Shown piece after piece: positions 1 through 8,322 of a DNA stretch of 39,549 bases. Numbering within the stretch: position 1 is the first letter of the stretch; each line of letters opens with the position of its first letter. Source of the DNA: Bacteroidales bacterium (GTDB taxonomy: Bacteria > Bacteroidota > Bacteroidia > Bacteroidales > JAIPAP01); the NCBI GenBank assembly GCA_021740045.1, contig JAIPAP010000029.1:1-39549 (forward strand), given 5' to 3'. The translations under genes were made by a program, and so were the position numbers. The notes beneath the pieces were generated by a model, which saw nothing but the letters and a program-made list of their open reading frames with translations, was not told where the DNA came from and searched no databases.

Positions 1-461
1 CCATTAGTCAATATTACCGACTTAGCTTTTATTTCTTGACCCATAGCTGTTTTAACCCCGGTTACTTTATTCTCCTCAACTATAATACGGGTAACCATAT
101 CCTGCCAAAAATCCAAATTGGGCAATTTCTCAAGCGTCAATCTCCATTCCCATGAAAACAACATACGGTCGCTTTGCGCACGGGGGCTCCACATAGCAGG
201 ACCCTTTGAGCGGTTGAGCATCCTGAATTGAATCATGGTTTTATCGGTAACAATCCCTGAATATCCTCCCAACGCATCTATTTCCCTTACGATTTGTCCT
301 TTTGCAATACCTCCCATTGCAGGATTACATGACATTTGGGCAATATTTGCCAAATTCATTGTAACCAACAAGGTTTTTGATCCTAAATTGGCTGCTGCCG
401 CAGCGGCTTCGCTCCCCGAATGACCGCCACCAACTACTATTACATCATATACTGGTAACAT
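1..461 (-). CDS. mnmG: tRNA uridine-5-carboxymethylaminomethyl modification enzyme MnmG, 5' part
   Basis: This is the N-terminal 153 codons of MnmG (GidA), cut by the window edge. With MnmE it builds the cmnm5 group on the wobble uridine of certain tRNAs, using FAD and NADH. The start is the ATG at 461; the protein opens MLPVYDVIVVGGGHSGSEAA, the FAD-binding GxGxxG-type loop with the typical HSG(C/S)EAA run. The segments MSCNPAMGGIAKGQIVREID and MLNRSKGPAMWSPRAQ follow and are hallmark MnmG sequence. It is the last visible gene of a minus-strand run after DUF4175 and ybeY; only 28 bp separate it from the ybeY stop, and a parS site fills most of that gap. The reading frame is open to the window edge. 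Identity is near certain. Confidence 0.97.
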   Translation of the reverse strand, partial: MLPVYDVIVVGGGHSGSEAAAAAANLGSKTLLVTMNLANIAQMSCNPAMGGIAKGQIVREIDALGGYSGIVTDKTMIQFRMLNRSKGPAMWSPRAQSDRMLFSWEWRLTLEKLPNLDFWQDMVTRIIVEENKVTGVKTAMGQEIKAKSVILTN

Positions 462-472
462 AATTTCAAAAT

Positions 473-488
473 TGTTTCACGTGAAACA
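473..488. promoter_or_regulatory. parS: parS centromere site (ParB binding), perfect consensus
   Basis: TGTTTCACGTGAAACA is a perfect 16-bp palindrome identical to the widely conserved chromosomal parS consensus bound by ParB/Spo0J. It lies in the 28-bp gap between the ybeY stop and the mnmG start. By simple base counting a perfect match is expected about 1e-5 times in a window this size. Chromosomal parS sites usually cluster near the replication origin, and mnmG/gidA is often origin-proximal, so both signals agree. No parA or parB is in the window. Confidence 0.9.
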
Positions 489-489
489 T

Positions 490-909
490 CTATTTCCTTA
501 ATCCTAAATACAGATTTTCGCGTTCGGTCATTAACGCTTTTTCTGCTTCCGATGTATCACCGTAGCCTATCAAATGTAAAATACCATGAACTATTATCCG
601 ATCCATCTCATCCTTCATTTTCACCACGTATCTCCTGGCATTTTCCTCAACCCTGTCGACACTAATGAAAACATCGCCATAAATTTCACCAGGCTCATCA
701 TTGTAGTAAAAACTTATGACATCGGTATAATAATTCCTGTTTAAATGGTCTTTGTTTATATCTAATAAATAGTCATCACTACAAAACACGAAATTGACTT
801 CATTTATTTCACTTCCTTCCTCGTTGGCCACCAAAGTAATCCAATTTGAACAGTCTTTCTCATTTATGGTAGGTTTCCTGTTTATATAGTGAAATTGAAT
901 ATTACTCAT
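490..909 (-). CDS. ybeY: Endoribonuclease YbeY (rRNA maturation factor)
   Basis: This is a 139-residue YbeY, a metal-dependent single-strand endoribonuclease acting in 16S rRNA 3' maturation and ribosome quality control. The zinc motif is near residues 109-117: two His in HGILH are present as in the family, but the third position of the HGxLHLxGYDH motif is Asp (GYGD). From memory, Bacteroidota YbeY proteins commonly have this Asp, so I do not read it as inactivation. The upstream segment NRNYYTDVISFYYND matches the family's (T)DVLSFP-like core. Its start overlaps the end of the DUF4175 gene by 8 bp, suggesting translational coupling, and mnmG follows. Confidence 0.93.
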   Translation of the reverse strand: MSNIQFHYINRKPTINEKDCSNWITLVANEEGSEINEVNFVFCSDDYLLDINKDHLNRNYYTDVISFYYNDEPGEIYGDVFISVDRVEENARRYVVKMKDEMDRIIVHGILHLIGYGDTSEAEKALMTERENLYLGLRK

Positions 910-3900
910 TCCGATTGTCTTTGCCGTTGAAATTGTAAAAATAAGTGTTCACTTTACTTTTGTAAAAGGCCTTGAGTTTAGGCGGAACGGTTCGGAGCAT
1001 TTCTGTTTCATTGCGTTGCTCTGCTTCAAATTGCTTTAATTCAGGAGGTGTTGATATCTCATATTCCTCTGCTTCCACCGATTTCCTTCTTTTTTCTTTC
1101 TCTCTTTGTCGTTCGGCCTTTTCTGATTTCAATAACCTGGTTAATATTTCCTTCTGACGTTTAAGGGTTTCATTAGTAATCATGCGATTGACCAAGTCTG
1201 TTTCTGTTTCCTCCATATCTTTAATGGCTTTATCCATATTCCCACCATATCCTTTGCCTTCTTCCTTAAGTTGCTCTTTATATTTTTCCATCATCCGGCG
1301 AATTTGTTCTTGCTGGGCAGACATTTTGGCCAGTTGTTTGCTCATGTTTTGACCACCCGGCGACTTTCCCTTTTTTAATCCTTCCTTCATCTGCTGCATC
1401 TGTTGATTCAATTGCTGCTGCATCTGACGGATTGATTTCATTGATGGCTTACCCATTCCGGGTGTTGGACAACTTTGGTTTCCCTGTCCCTGACTCATCA
1501 TCGACATTTGTTGTTGCATTCTATTCATCATCTCACTCATGAAAAGTGCCAGCTTGTTTAATGATGACATTACGTATTGTTGCTTGCTTCTTGCAGTGCT
1601 TACTCGTCGATTTTGTAGGGCATCCAGAACTTTATCATAATCACGCTCAATATTGGAAATTTGTTTATTTATAAATGGCTCTATCATCACCTGCCGTTTA
1701 CTCAGTGCATATAAAGAGTCTTTCACTTTGGCAAGCTCATCACTTATTTCATTTTGTTTATCAATGATATCGAGGTATTTGGGATCGTTACTAGATGTTG
1801 ATTTTAATTTATCAATAAGGTTCTCCTGATCAAACGAGAGCTGAACAATATTTTCGAGCTGCTGCCTTAAATTTCGCATGTCTTCTGTCATACCTTGCAT
1901 CATCATGGATTGTTGCATGGACGACATCATCTGCTGCATTTGTTCCATCATCTCAGCGGCATTTTGCTGCGATTGTTCAGCATTCTCCATATTTCCCTCT
2001 TGCAGCTCCTGAGAACTGTTCCGCATCTCCTGATCTATGGCCTCTTCTTTATTCTTATCCCGTTTAAAATTGTTTGGATATTGTAAATCATCGTTCATTT
2101 TCTCCAGCTCCTCAAGATCCTTCTGATAATCTCCAAACTCCTTATTTAAGCTATCCTGGGCTGATCTTAATGAATCCTTTTCCGATTTACCTTCCTCTGT
2201 CTTCTTTTTAAGTTCTTTTTGTTTTTTGGCCAGCTCTTTTAAATCCTTGATACTCTCTTCGAGTTTCTTTTCAAATTCAAATTGTTTAAATAACTCCAGG
2301 TTCCTATCCAGTTGCTTCTCCAATTCTTCATTATCAAACTTTAATTCATCCATTTTCTCCTGCATCTGATCTTTATTCAAACTATCGATCATCCGCTGAA
2401 GCTCCTTCATTTTTTCCTTCATCTCTTCATCAAGAACTTTATCGAACAACTCCTCCAGTTGTCTTTGCTTTTCCATTATCCTTTGTTCTTGCTCATTGAA
2501 GCGAGATTCCTTTTTAAACTTTTCCTTGTTCAATTCAGAAAGTTCCTTCAGTTTTTGGCTTAAATTTTCCCGTTTATTCAGCAGGTCTTTTATGTTCTTT
2601 TTATCTTCCCAGTTCAGCTCTTCTTTATTGATTAATTTCTCCCGAATATCATCAATTTCCTTATTCAGGTTTTCAACGTCTTTAATGGTTTTCTCCAAAT
2701 CCGATTCGATCTTTTCCCGTTGTTTTTCGCTTTCCCGTTCTATCTCTTTTTCGGTTGGTGCGCGATAACTCAAAATGGGTGTTTTGGCCGATTTATACCC
2801 ATTTACCTGATCATTATCCCATACTTTGAAGAAGTATTCCAGGGTTTCTCCGGGCTTTAGTTCCACGCTTTTTAAATCGATGAAATGGAAAAATTGTTCT
2901 TTTACGGATGCTCCCCCAAGTTTAATATCCGTGCTACTGTATTTCTTTTCGTCCTCTTTTTTACGAAAAAATTTCAGATCAGTAAAGCCGTAATCGTCTT
3001 CTATAAACCCATCAAAATAAAGCCTCCTGTTCTGTGTGGAATCTCTATATTCCTTTACTTCAATTTGGGGATAATTATCTTTAACAATGCTTATCGAATA
3101 TACCAGCGAGTCTTTGCTTTCGAGGTATTGATTCTTGCTTTTTACTACATAAGAGGTGTTTGATCCCAATGTTCGCTTTACCGAAAACTTATTTGAGCCT
3201 TTTGAGCTAATACGTGAGGCATCCTTACCAGCCCTGAAAAATATGGTTTCGGTGTCGCGGGTAAAGAAATTCCAGGTAGCTTTGGTTCCTTCAGGAACAA
3301 TCATATCCCCTTTGTTCTCGATAGTTTCATCCTTACGCCCGGTATATTTTGGATAATCGAGCTGTATATTAAAACTTAAAATAGTTGGCTTGGGGAGCAC
3401 CCTAACTTTATAGGTTTTTGATTCATATTGATGATTACGAATCCGGAACGTGATATCCTTTTGAACGTTTTTTATCTTGTGTGAATAGCTTCCCGGCTTA
3501 TGATTATTCATTCTGAATTTACCATCCCTTGTCTCCACATAAAGATCTTTAGGGATTTCCTCACCATCTGCTTCAACTTCTATGACAAAATCTTCCTGTT
3601 GAATAACTTCAAGATTAGTATTCTTGAGTTTAATTTCATACGGTAAGGGCTTTTCGAAATGCTCATTATATTTGATTAAGCGCTTAGTAGGTTCGGTAAC
3701 GCTTGTGGGTGATGCAAGAATCATGATACCAAGAATGCTCATGGGCACTACCAGGTATTTAATATACTTTTTGTTAGCTTTGAAATTAATTGCATTCGTA
3801 AAGGGAACAGGGCGCAATTCTTCAGTACGTTGATTTATGCTCGCTATTAACAGGGCCGAACGGTCCGATCTGCTCAGCTCTTTTAATTGCAAGGTGTTTA

Positions 3901-4228
3901 ACAGGTGGTCTTTAACATCAGGGAAATGTTCTCCAATGATACGTGAAGCCTGCTCGTGATTGATGTGTTTCCCTATTTTTAAAAACCCGGCAATTGGGAT
4001 AAAAATATAGTTGGTTAATATGATAAAGCTTAGGCCAATAAAAACAAAAAACATCACGGTGCGTATTTCTGACGCAAAATAACCAAAGTATTCGCTTATT
4101 GTTAATAACACAAAAGCCAATACCAGCAATGCCCCAGAAAGTATCGAACCTTTGATCAACTGGTTTTTGTAATACTTACGTATGAATTGGTCTAGCTTAT
4201 GGAGTAATATGTCTGTTCGATCTGTCAT
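902..4228 (-). CDS. DUF4175 family membrane-anchored coiled-coil protein
   Basis: This is a very large (1108 aa) protein of the Bacteroidota-specific DUF4175 type, of unknown function. Hydrophobic helices lie near residues 26-46, 56-80 and 158-174, followed by a beta-rich extracytoplasmic stretch to about 490. Then comes a very long, highly charged coiled coil that becomes Met/Gln-rich (about 780-1000, with many MQQQM-like runs). The C-terminus is Glu/Arg-rich and ends in a short Tyr/Phe-rich tail. The topology suggests an inner-membrane anchored protein with a long rod in the periplasm or cytoplasm (inference). It overlaps ybeY by 8 bp and sits upstream of mnmG, a neighbourhood I recognise from related genomes. 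The start is the ATG at 4228. Confidence 0.85.
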   Translation of the reverse strand: MTDRTDILLHKLDQFIRKYYKNQLIKGSILSGALLVLAFVLLTISEYFGYFASEIRTVMFFVFIGLSFIILTNYIFIPIAGFLKIGKHINHEQASRIIGEHFPDVKDHLLNTLQLKELSRSDRSALLIASINQRTEELRPVPFTNAINFKANKKYIKYLVVPMSILGIMILASPTSVTEPTKRLIKYNEHFEKPLPYEIKLKNTNLEVIQQEDFVIEVEADGEEIPKDLYVETRDGKFRMNNHKPGSYSHKIKNVQKDITFRIRNHQYESKTYKVRVLPKPTILSFNIQLDYPKYTGRKDETIENKGDMIVPEGTKATWNFFTRDTETIFFRAGKDASRISSKGSNKFSVKRTLGSNTSYVVKSKNQYLESKDSLVYSISIVKDNYPQIEVKEYRDSTQNRRLYFDGFIEDDYGFTDLKFFRKKEDEKKYSSTDIKLGGASVKEQFFHFIDLKSVELKPGETLEYFFKVWDNDQVNGYKSAKTPILSYRAPTEKEIERESEKQREKIESDLEKTIKDVENLNKEIDDIREKLINKEELNWEDKKNIKDLLNKRENLSQKLKELSELNKEKFKKESRFNEQEQRIMEKQRQLEELFDKVLDEEMKEKMKELQRMIDSLNKDQMQEKMDELKFDNEELEKQLDRNLELFKQFEFEKKLEESIKDLKELAKKQKELKKKTEEGKSEKDSLRSAQDSLNKEFGDYQKDLEELEKMNDDLQYPNNFKRDKNKEEAIDQEMRNSSQELQEGNMENAEQSQQNAAEMMEQMQQMMSSMQQSMMMQGMTEDMRNLRQQLENIVQLSFDQENLIDKLKSTSSNDPKYLDIIDKQNEISDELAKVKDSLYALSKRQVMIEPFINKQISNIERDYDKVLDALQNRRVSTARSKQQYVMSSLNKLALFMSEMMNRMQQQMSMMSQGQGNQSCPTPGMGKPSMKSIRQMQQQLNQQMQQMKEGLKKGKSPGGQNMSKQLAKMSAQQEQIRRMMEKYKEQLKEEGKGYGGNMDKAIKDMEETETDLVNRMITNETLKRQKEILTRLLKSEKAERQREKEKRRKSVEAEEYEISTPPELKQFEAEQRNETEMLRTVPPKLKAFYKSKVNTYFYNFNGKDNRNE

Positions 4229-4255
4229 AAATTCCTTTTCCTTAATTTGATTCAG

Positions 4256-4283
4256 ATAACATGTAACTTATTACATATGTTAT
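4256..4283. other. Inverted repeat between the cyclase and DUF4175 genes
   Basis: ATAACAT plus GTAA at 4256-4266 pairs with TTAC and ATGTTAT at 4271-4283, with a 2-nt bulge (AT) and a 4-nt loop. It fills much of the 54-bp gap between the cyclase stop and the DUF4175 start. It has no T-run, so it is not a classic terminator. It could be an operator or an RNA stem between the two genes. Confidence 0.4.
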
Positions 4284-6310
4284 TAACGATGAAATTCGCG
4301 TTCTCCTATAATTTGCCGGCATCGATTTATATATACATTAATCACTTTATCATCAGGATTTTGTTCATTAATATCCCTAAATATTTTCAGGGCTTCCTTG
4401 AATTTTTTCCCCTTATACAGGTCCATCGCCTTTGAATAAAGTTCTTTAGTACTTTTTTTCTTTTCAATCATCTCAGGACTATCGCCGTCATAGATTTCAA
4501 AGATGTATACCTCCTGTTTTTTACCTTTAACTTTGGTAACATCCAGAAAACGATAGTTATACTTAGCAGGATCCTTAATCTTTATTAACGTATCTTCACT
4601 AATAATTATTGATGTTCCATATACTTTGGTTAAACCTTCCAGCCTGGAGCTTAGATTAACGGCATCGGAAATCACCGTTCCATCCATCCTGCCTTTGCCG
4701 CCTACGACTCCAAGCATCAAATTACCGGTGTGAATTCCAATACCACTGTCGATAGCATCGTTACCATCGCGTTTACGTTCTTCATTAAATTTTACAAGTG
4801 TTTTACGCATCTCTATCCCAGCGTCTATAGCATCTTCCGGATTCTCACTAAATAAAGCCATAATCGAATCACCTATAAACTTATCGATAAACCCCTTGTT
4901 ACGTGATATGACCGGTTCCATATATCCCAGATAGCGGTTTATAAAGTTAAAGTTTTCCCTGGGCGTCATTTCTTCCGATATCTCGGTAAAATTTCTGATA
5001 TCGGTAAACAGTACGGTCATTTCTTTTTGCACCTGGTCGCCAAGGTCGATTTGTTCAACTGAATCCTTTCCCAGGTATTCAAGGAACTGCCGTGGCACAA
5101 ACCGGTAATAGGCCTCATTCATCCGGGATATCTTATCAATATATTCCCTGATCTGAGTGGTCATTTTATTGTAACCTTCACTCAGGTTGCCAATTTCGTC
5201 ATTGGTCCTCACAATAGCATAATTATTCATTTTTCCCGCGCCGGTTTGTTTCATGTGAAACATTAGCTCCCTAACCGGATTAACAATATCGGCGGTAGTC
5301 CAGCGAACAAAAAACAGGATGTATATCAACGAGATAACAATACCACTGATGATCCCGAAGAACATGAGTAGATTATCAAAAGCATTTACATAATACAATG
5401 AATCGATGTTGACATCGCCTTCATCGGATATAACCTTAATCATCTTGTAATATTCACCTAACAACACTTGTTTTTGAGGATCCTCTACCGTATCGAGCGT
5501 GCTAACAGGCGTTAAACTGATTAAAAGATACACGGTTACAATTAAAAGTGGTAACAGAGTGGTCATGGCACTTGAGATCCATAACCGGTTTTTAATAAAT
5601 CCCCGGCTATACCCGAATATTCTTTGGCGTAGTTCCATCGGATCAAAAATATTTTCAATGTAACGGATATGTACCAGGTGCTTTTGCCAGAAATAAACGA
5701 AAAGTATTACCAGCAATGAAGCAACAAGCGATATGTAGAAATAATATTCAAACAGCTTTTTTTCAATTTCATCAGTAAAGGATTGGTCCTGCAAAATAGC
5801 ATCAATCATAAAAAAGTGCATGATCGAAAATGTTATCAGTAATATTCCTGCATTAAGAAGCGGTGTGTGTAAGAGAGTTTTACGTGTATATTTATTTATC
5901 CATTCCGGAATTCGCTTGTTCTTTCTTAGTCGCTTAAACCTGATTTTAAACGGTACGTTAACCAGAAATCCCAGGAAGAAGGTTAACAGTATAACAAACC
6001 TGATCATCAATAGTATGGTGCGGTTGAATGGATTTACCTCCACCCTTGTTCCGGTCTCCCCGGTTTTATCATTATAGTTGTCCTGTATATCAACAAAGTT
6101 ACCTTCATCGGCTGCTGCGTTGGTTGTGTCCTTTGGGACTGTGTTCTTTTGTCTTTCTATACTAATAAATCTATCACCGCGTGTTTCTATAATTTTGGGT
6201 GACATCTTTAATACCAAAAAAATTACAATTGGAAGTACCATCATAACATAAAGCACTAAGGCCAATGAAAATATTCTAAAGGTTCGGTATTTAGGTGTAT
6301 ATTTCTTCAT
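4283..6310 (-). CDS. Membrane class III adenylate cyclase with HAMP domain
   Basis: A 675-residue membrane nucleotide cyclase, expected to make cAMP from ATP. About six hydrophobic segments (near 10-35, 97-118, 149-170, 186-207, 245-268, 312-336) precede a HAMP linker (about 340-393) and a class III catalytic domain (about 425-605). Metal-binding Asp are D437 (FTDIRNFT) and D481 (FIGDSIMALF); the transition-state pair is N552 and R556 (AVNLSSRLEG). The base-selecting positions read K477 and T545, the Lys/Thr pair seen in bacterial adenylate rather than guanylate cyclases. A short TPR-like tail (about 620-665) ends the protein. It is divergent from gltX. Bases 5247-5262, coding MFHMKQ in the HAMP region, form a near-perfect parS. 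No cAMP receptor is visible here. Confidence 0.9.
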   Translation of the reverse strand: MKKYTPKYRTFRIFSLALVLYVMMVLPIVIFLVLKMSPKIIETRGDRFISIERQKNTVPKDTTNAAADEGNFVDIQDNYNDKTGETGTRVEVNPFNRTILLMIRFVILLTFFLGFLVNVPFKIRFKRLRKNKRIPEWINKYTRKTLLHTPLLNAGILLITFSIMHFFMIDAILQDQSFTDEIEKKLFEYYFYISLVASLLVILFVYFWQKHLVHIRYIENIFDPMELRQRIFGYSRGFIKNRLWISSAMTTLLPLLIVTVYLLISLTPVSTLDTVEDPQKQVLLGEYYKMIKVISDEGDVNIDSLYYVNAFDNLLMFFGIISGIVISLIYILFFVRWTTADIVNPVRELMFHMKQTGAGKMNNYAIVRTNDEIGNLSEGYNKMTTQIREYIDKISRMNEAYYRFVPRQFLEYLGKDSVEQIDLGDQVQKEMTVLFTDIRNFTEISEEMTPRENFNFINRYLGYMEPVISRNKGFIDKFIGDSIMALFSENPEDAIDAGIEMRKTLVKFNEERKRDGNDAIDSGIGIHTGNLMLGVVGGKGRMDGTVISDAVNLSSRLEGLTKVYGTSIIISEDTLIKIKDPAKYNYRFLDVTKVKGKKQEVYIFEIYDGDSPEMIEKKKSTKELYSKAMDLYKGKKFKEALKIFRDINEQNPDDKVINVYINRCRQIIGEREFHR
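5247..5262. promoter_or_regulatory. parS: parS-like site inside the cyclase gene (15 of 16)
   Basis: TGTTTCATGTGAAACA differs from the parS consensus at one central base (C to T). It lies 4.8 kb from the perfect site at 473-488 and is within coding sequence, specifying M350-Q355 of the cyclase. ParB sites inside genes are well known. Expected chance hits with at most one mismatch are about 5e-4 per window, so a second hit here is unlikely to be accidental. Confidence 0.7.
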
Positions 6311-6428
6311 AGCTCTAAATTAAACACAAACATGTAATAACAGACAAATTTAGTAGAATTAAACTTCAATAAACAACTATTTACCCAATCAACTCATCCT
6401 CTGCAAAAGTAATCCTTGTTCTATTTTA

Positions 6429-6436
6429 TATCTTTG
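6429..6436 (+). promoter_or_regulatory. -7 promoter element of gltX (TAnnTTTG)
   Basis: TATCTTTG matches the Bacteroidota -7 consensus TAnnTTTG and lies 23 bases before the gltX ATG. No clear -33 TTTG is present at the usual spacing, so the element is called on the -7 box and its position only. Confidence 0.5.
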
Positions 6437-6458
6437 CATCTTCAAAATATTGAATATT

Positions 6459-7988
6459 ATGAATAACAATGTACGTGTGCGTTTTGCACCTAGTCCAACA
6501 GGGCCGCTTCATATTGGTGGCGTAAGAACAGCTTTGTATAACTATTTATTTGCCCGTAAGCATAATGGTAGTTGTATCCTGCGTATTGAAGATACCGATC
6601 AAACCCGTTATGTAGATAGTGCTGAAGATTATATTCTGAACTCATTGGATTGGTGCGGTATTGAATTTGATGAAAGCTTGCGTAAAGGCGGTGATTTTGG
6701 CCCCTATCACCAGTCGGAACGAAAGCATTTGTATCGCCGCTACGCCGATAAACTTGTTGAAAAAGGGCATGCCTATTATGCTTTCGATACCCAACAAGAA
6801 CTGGATGTACTCCGATCGGAATATGAATCACAAGGAAAGACTTTTATATATAACCAAACTGCCCGGAAAGAACTTCGCAATTCTATAACACTTTCAAATG
6901 ATGAAGTTCAATCAATGCTCGAAAAGGGGGAGCCTTATGTGATCCGTATCAAAATTCCCGAAGATGATACCGTAGAACTTACCGATCTTATACGTGGCCA
7001 CATCTCAGTTCATACCAAAGAAATGGATGATAAAGTGCTTTATAAGGCTGACGGTATGCCTACTTATCACTTGGCCAATATTGTTGATGATCATTTGATG
7101 GAAATCACCCACGTGATCAGGGGTGAGGAGTGGCTTCCTTCAGCACCATTACACGTTTTATTGTATAAATTTCTTGATTGGAAAGCTCCTGCTTTTGCCC
7201 ATCTCCCCTTATTGCTCAAGCCCGACGGGGCGGGAAAATTGAGTAAACGCGACGGCGATCGTCTCGGCTTTCCTGTATTCCCCTTAAAATGGAAAGATCC
7301 TAAAACCGGTGAAGAATATATGGGTTATCGGGATTCGGGTTACTTTCCCGAAGCTTTTATCAACATCCTTGCTTTCCTTGGCTGGAACCCGGGAACTGAA
7401 AAAGAACTTTACACACTTGATGAACTGATCAAAGATTTTTCTCTTGAGCGCGTTGGAAAGTCGGGTTCTCGCTTTGATCCTGACAAAGCTCGCTGGTTTA
7501 ATCATCAATACCTGATCAGGAAAAGTGATCGTGAAATAGCCGAACGATTTATGACATCTCTTGATGAGAAAGGTATTTCAGCAAATATCCATTTTGTTGA
7601 AAAAGCTGTAAGCCTGGTTAAAGAACGTGTGAATTTTGTCCGGGAAATCTGGGATGAGATCTCGTTTATGTTCATAGCACCAACGGAATATGATCCTAAG
7701 GTGGTTAAGAAAAAATGGAAAGAGCACACGCCTGGTTTACTTTCTGAGCTTTTGGAGCAATTCAGGCAAATTGACCCTTCTGATTTTACAGCTGAAAATA
7801 TTGAGGAAGCTACCAAGGATTTCCTCGCCGAAAAAGATTTGGGAATGGGGCAAATTATGAATGCTTTCCGTTTAACCATTGTAGGCGGTAATAAAGGCCC
7901 CAGCATGTTTCACACGGCTGAGATCCTGGGAAAAGAGGAAGTATTAAAGCGTATGGAATATGGAATTAATCATATTTCCCGTGATTAA
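6459..7988 (+). CDS. gltX: Glutamyl-tRNA synthetase
   Basis: Class I synthetase that charges tRNA-Glu with glutamate. The ATP-site signature is PSPTGPLHIGG (HIGG at 18-21) and the second signature is KLSKR at 260-264. IEDTDQTR near residue 43 and the HVIRGEEWLPSAPLH segment near 218 are typical of bacterial GluRS. I choose the ATG at 6459 (MNNNVRVRFAPSP; 509 aa) over one three codons upstream, because the usual GluRS begins just before VRVRFAPSPTG and the -7 box at 6429 leaves only a short leader. As glnS is also in this window, this enzyme should be the discriminating type (inference). Confidence 0.97.
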   Translation: MNNNVRVRFAPSPTGPLHIGGVRTALYNYLFARKHNGSCILRIEDTDQTRYVDSAEDYILNSLDWCGIEFDESLRKGGDFGPYHQSERKHLYRRYADKLVEKGHAYYAFDTQQELDVLRSEYESQGKTFIYNQTARKELRNSITLSNDEVQSMLEKGEPYVIRIKIPEDDTVELTDLIRGHISVHTKEMDDKVLYKADGMPTYHLANIVDDHLMEITHVIRGEEWLPSAPLHVLLYKFLDWKAPAFAHLPLLLKPDGAGKLSKRDGDRLGFPVFPLKWKDPKTGEEYMGYRDSGYFPEAFINILAFLGWNPGTEKELYTLDELIKDFSLERVGKSGSRFDPDKARWFNHQYLIRKSDREIAERFMTSLDEKGISANIHFVEKAVSLVKERVNFVREIWDEISFMFIAPTEYDPKVVKKKWKEHTPGLLSELLEQFRQIDPSDFTAENIEEATKDFLAEKDLGMGQIMNAFRLTIVGGNKGPSMFHTAEILGKEEVLKRMEYGINHISRD

Positions 7989-8164
7989 TCAATTATTTTC
8001 AATTGGTTGGCATTTGGCTTTCCTTATTGTCTGGTTGTTTGCCTCCCCCACTGCCTTCCATTCCTTGTAAGGATGTTTTTTGTCAATTCAATAATTGGTA
8101 ATACGTTTTCTGATATGAACTGTTTACTTTTTCATTGGCGGCTTTTCCTAAATTAGCCACTTCG
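7989..8164. other. Intergenic gap between gltX and tRNA-Gln
   Basis: 176 bases between the gltX stop and the 3' end of the minus-strand tRNA-Gln. I see no convincing gene, strong promoter or T-run terminator here. The small open frames reading across the tRNA are not credible genes. Confidence 0.6.
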
Positions 8165-8237
8165 TTGCCCGACCAGGGTTCGAACCTGGACTCTTCTGAT
8201 CCAGAATCAGACGTGTTGCCAATTACACCATCGGGCA
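8165..8237 (-). tRNA. tRNA-Gln (CUG anticodon)
   Basis: On the minus strand the acceptor stem TGCCCGA pairs with TCGGGCA. The D arm reads GTGTAATTGGCAAC, the anticodon stem is TCTGA/TCAGA and the loop is TTCTGGA, giving anticodon CTG. The T arm is CCAGG TTCGAAC CCTGG. The discriminator is A and no CCA is encoded. It reads the Gln codon CAG. It lies downstream of, and on the same strand as, glnS, whose product should charge it. Confidence 0.95.
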
Positions 8238-8242
8238 AAATT

Positions 8243-8273
8243 GCTGCACTTATATCCAAGGCGTGCGTGCAGC
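8243..8273. other. Hairpin between glnS and tRNA-Gln
   Basis: GCTGCAC (8243-8249) pairs with GTGCAGC (8267-8273) around a 17-base loop, in the short leader between the glnS stop and the tRNA 5' end. It may help processing of a joint glnS/tRNA transcript or be a weak terminator; there is no T-run on the minus strand after it. Confidence 0.35.
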
Positions 8274-8322
8274 TTTTATTAATTTCCGGTTGTATCCAAC
8301 GCCGGCTTCGCCTAAATATTAT

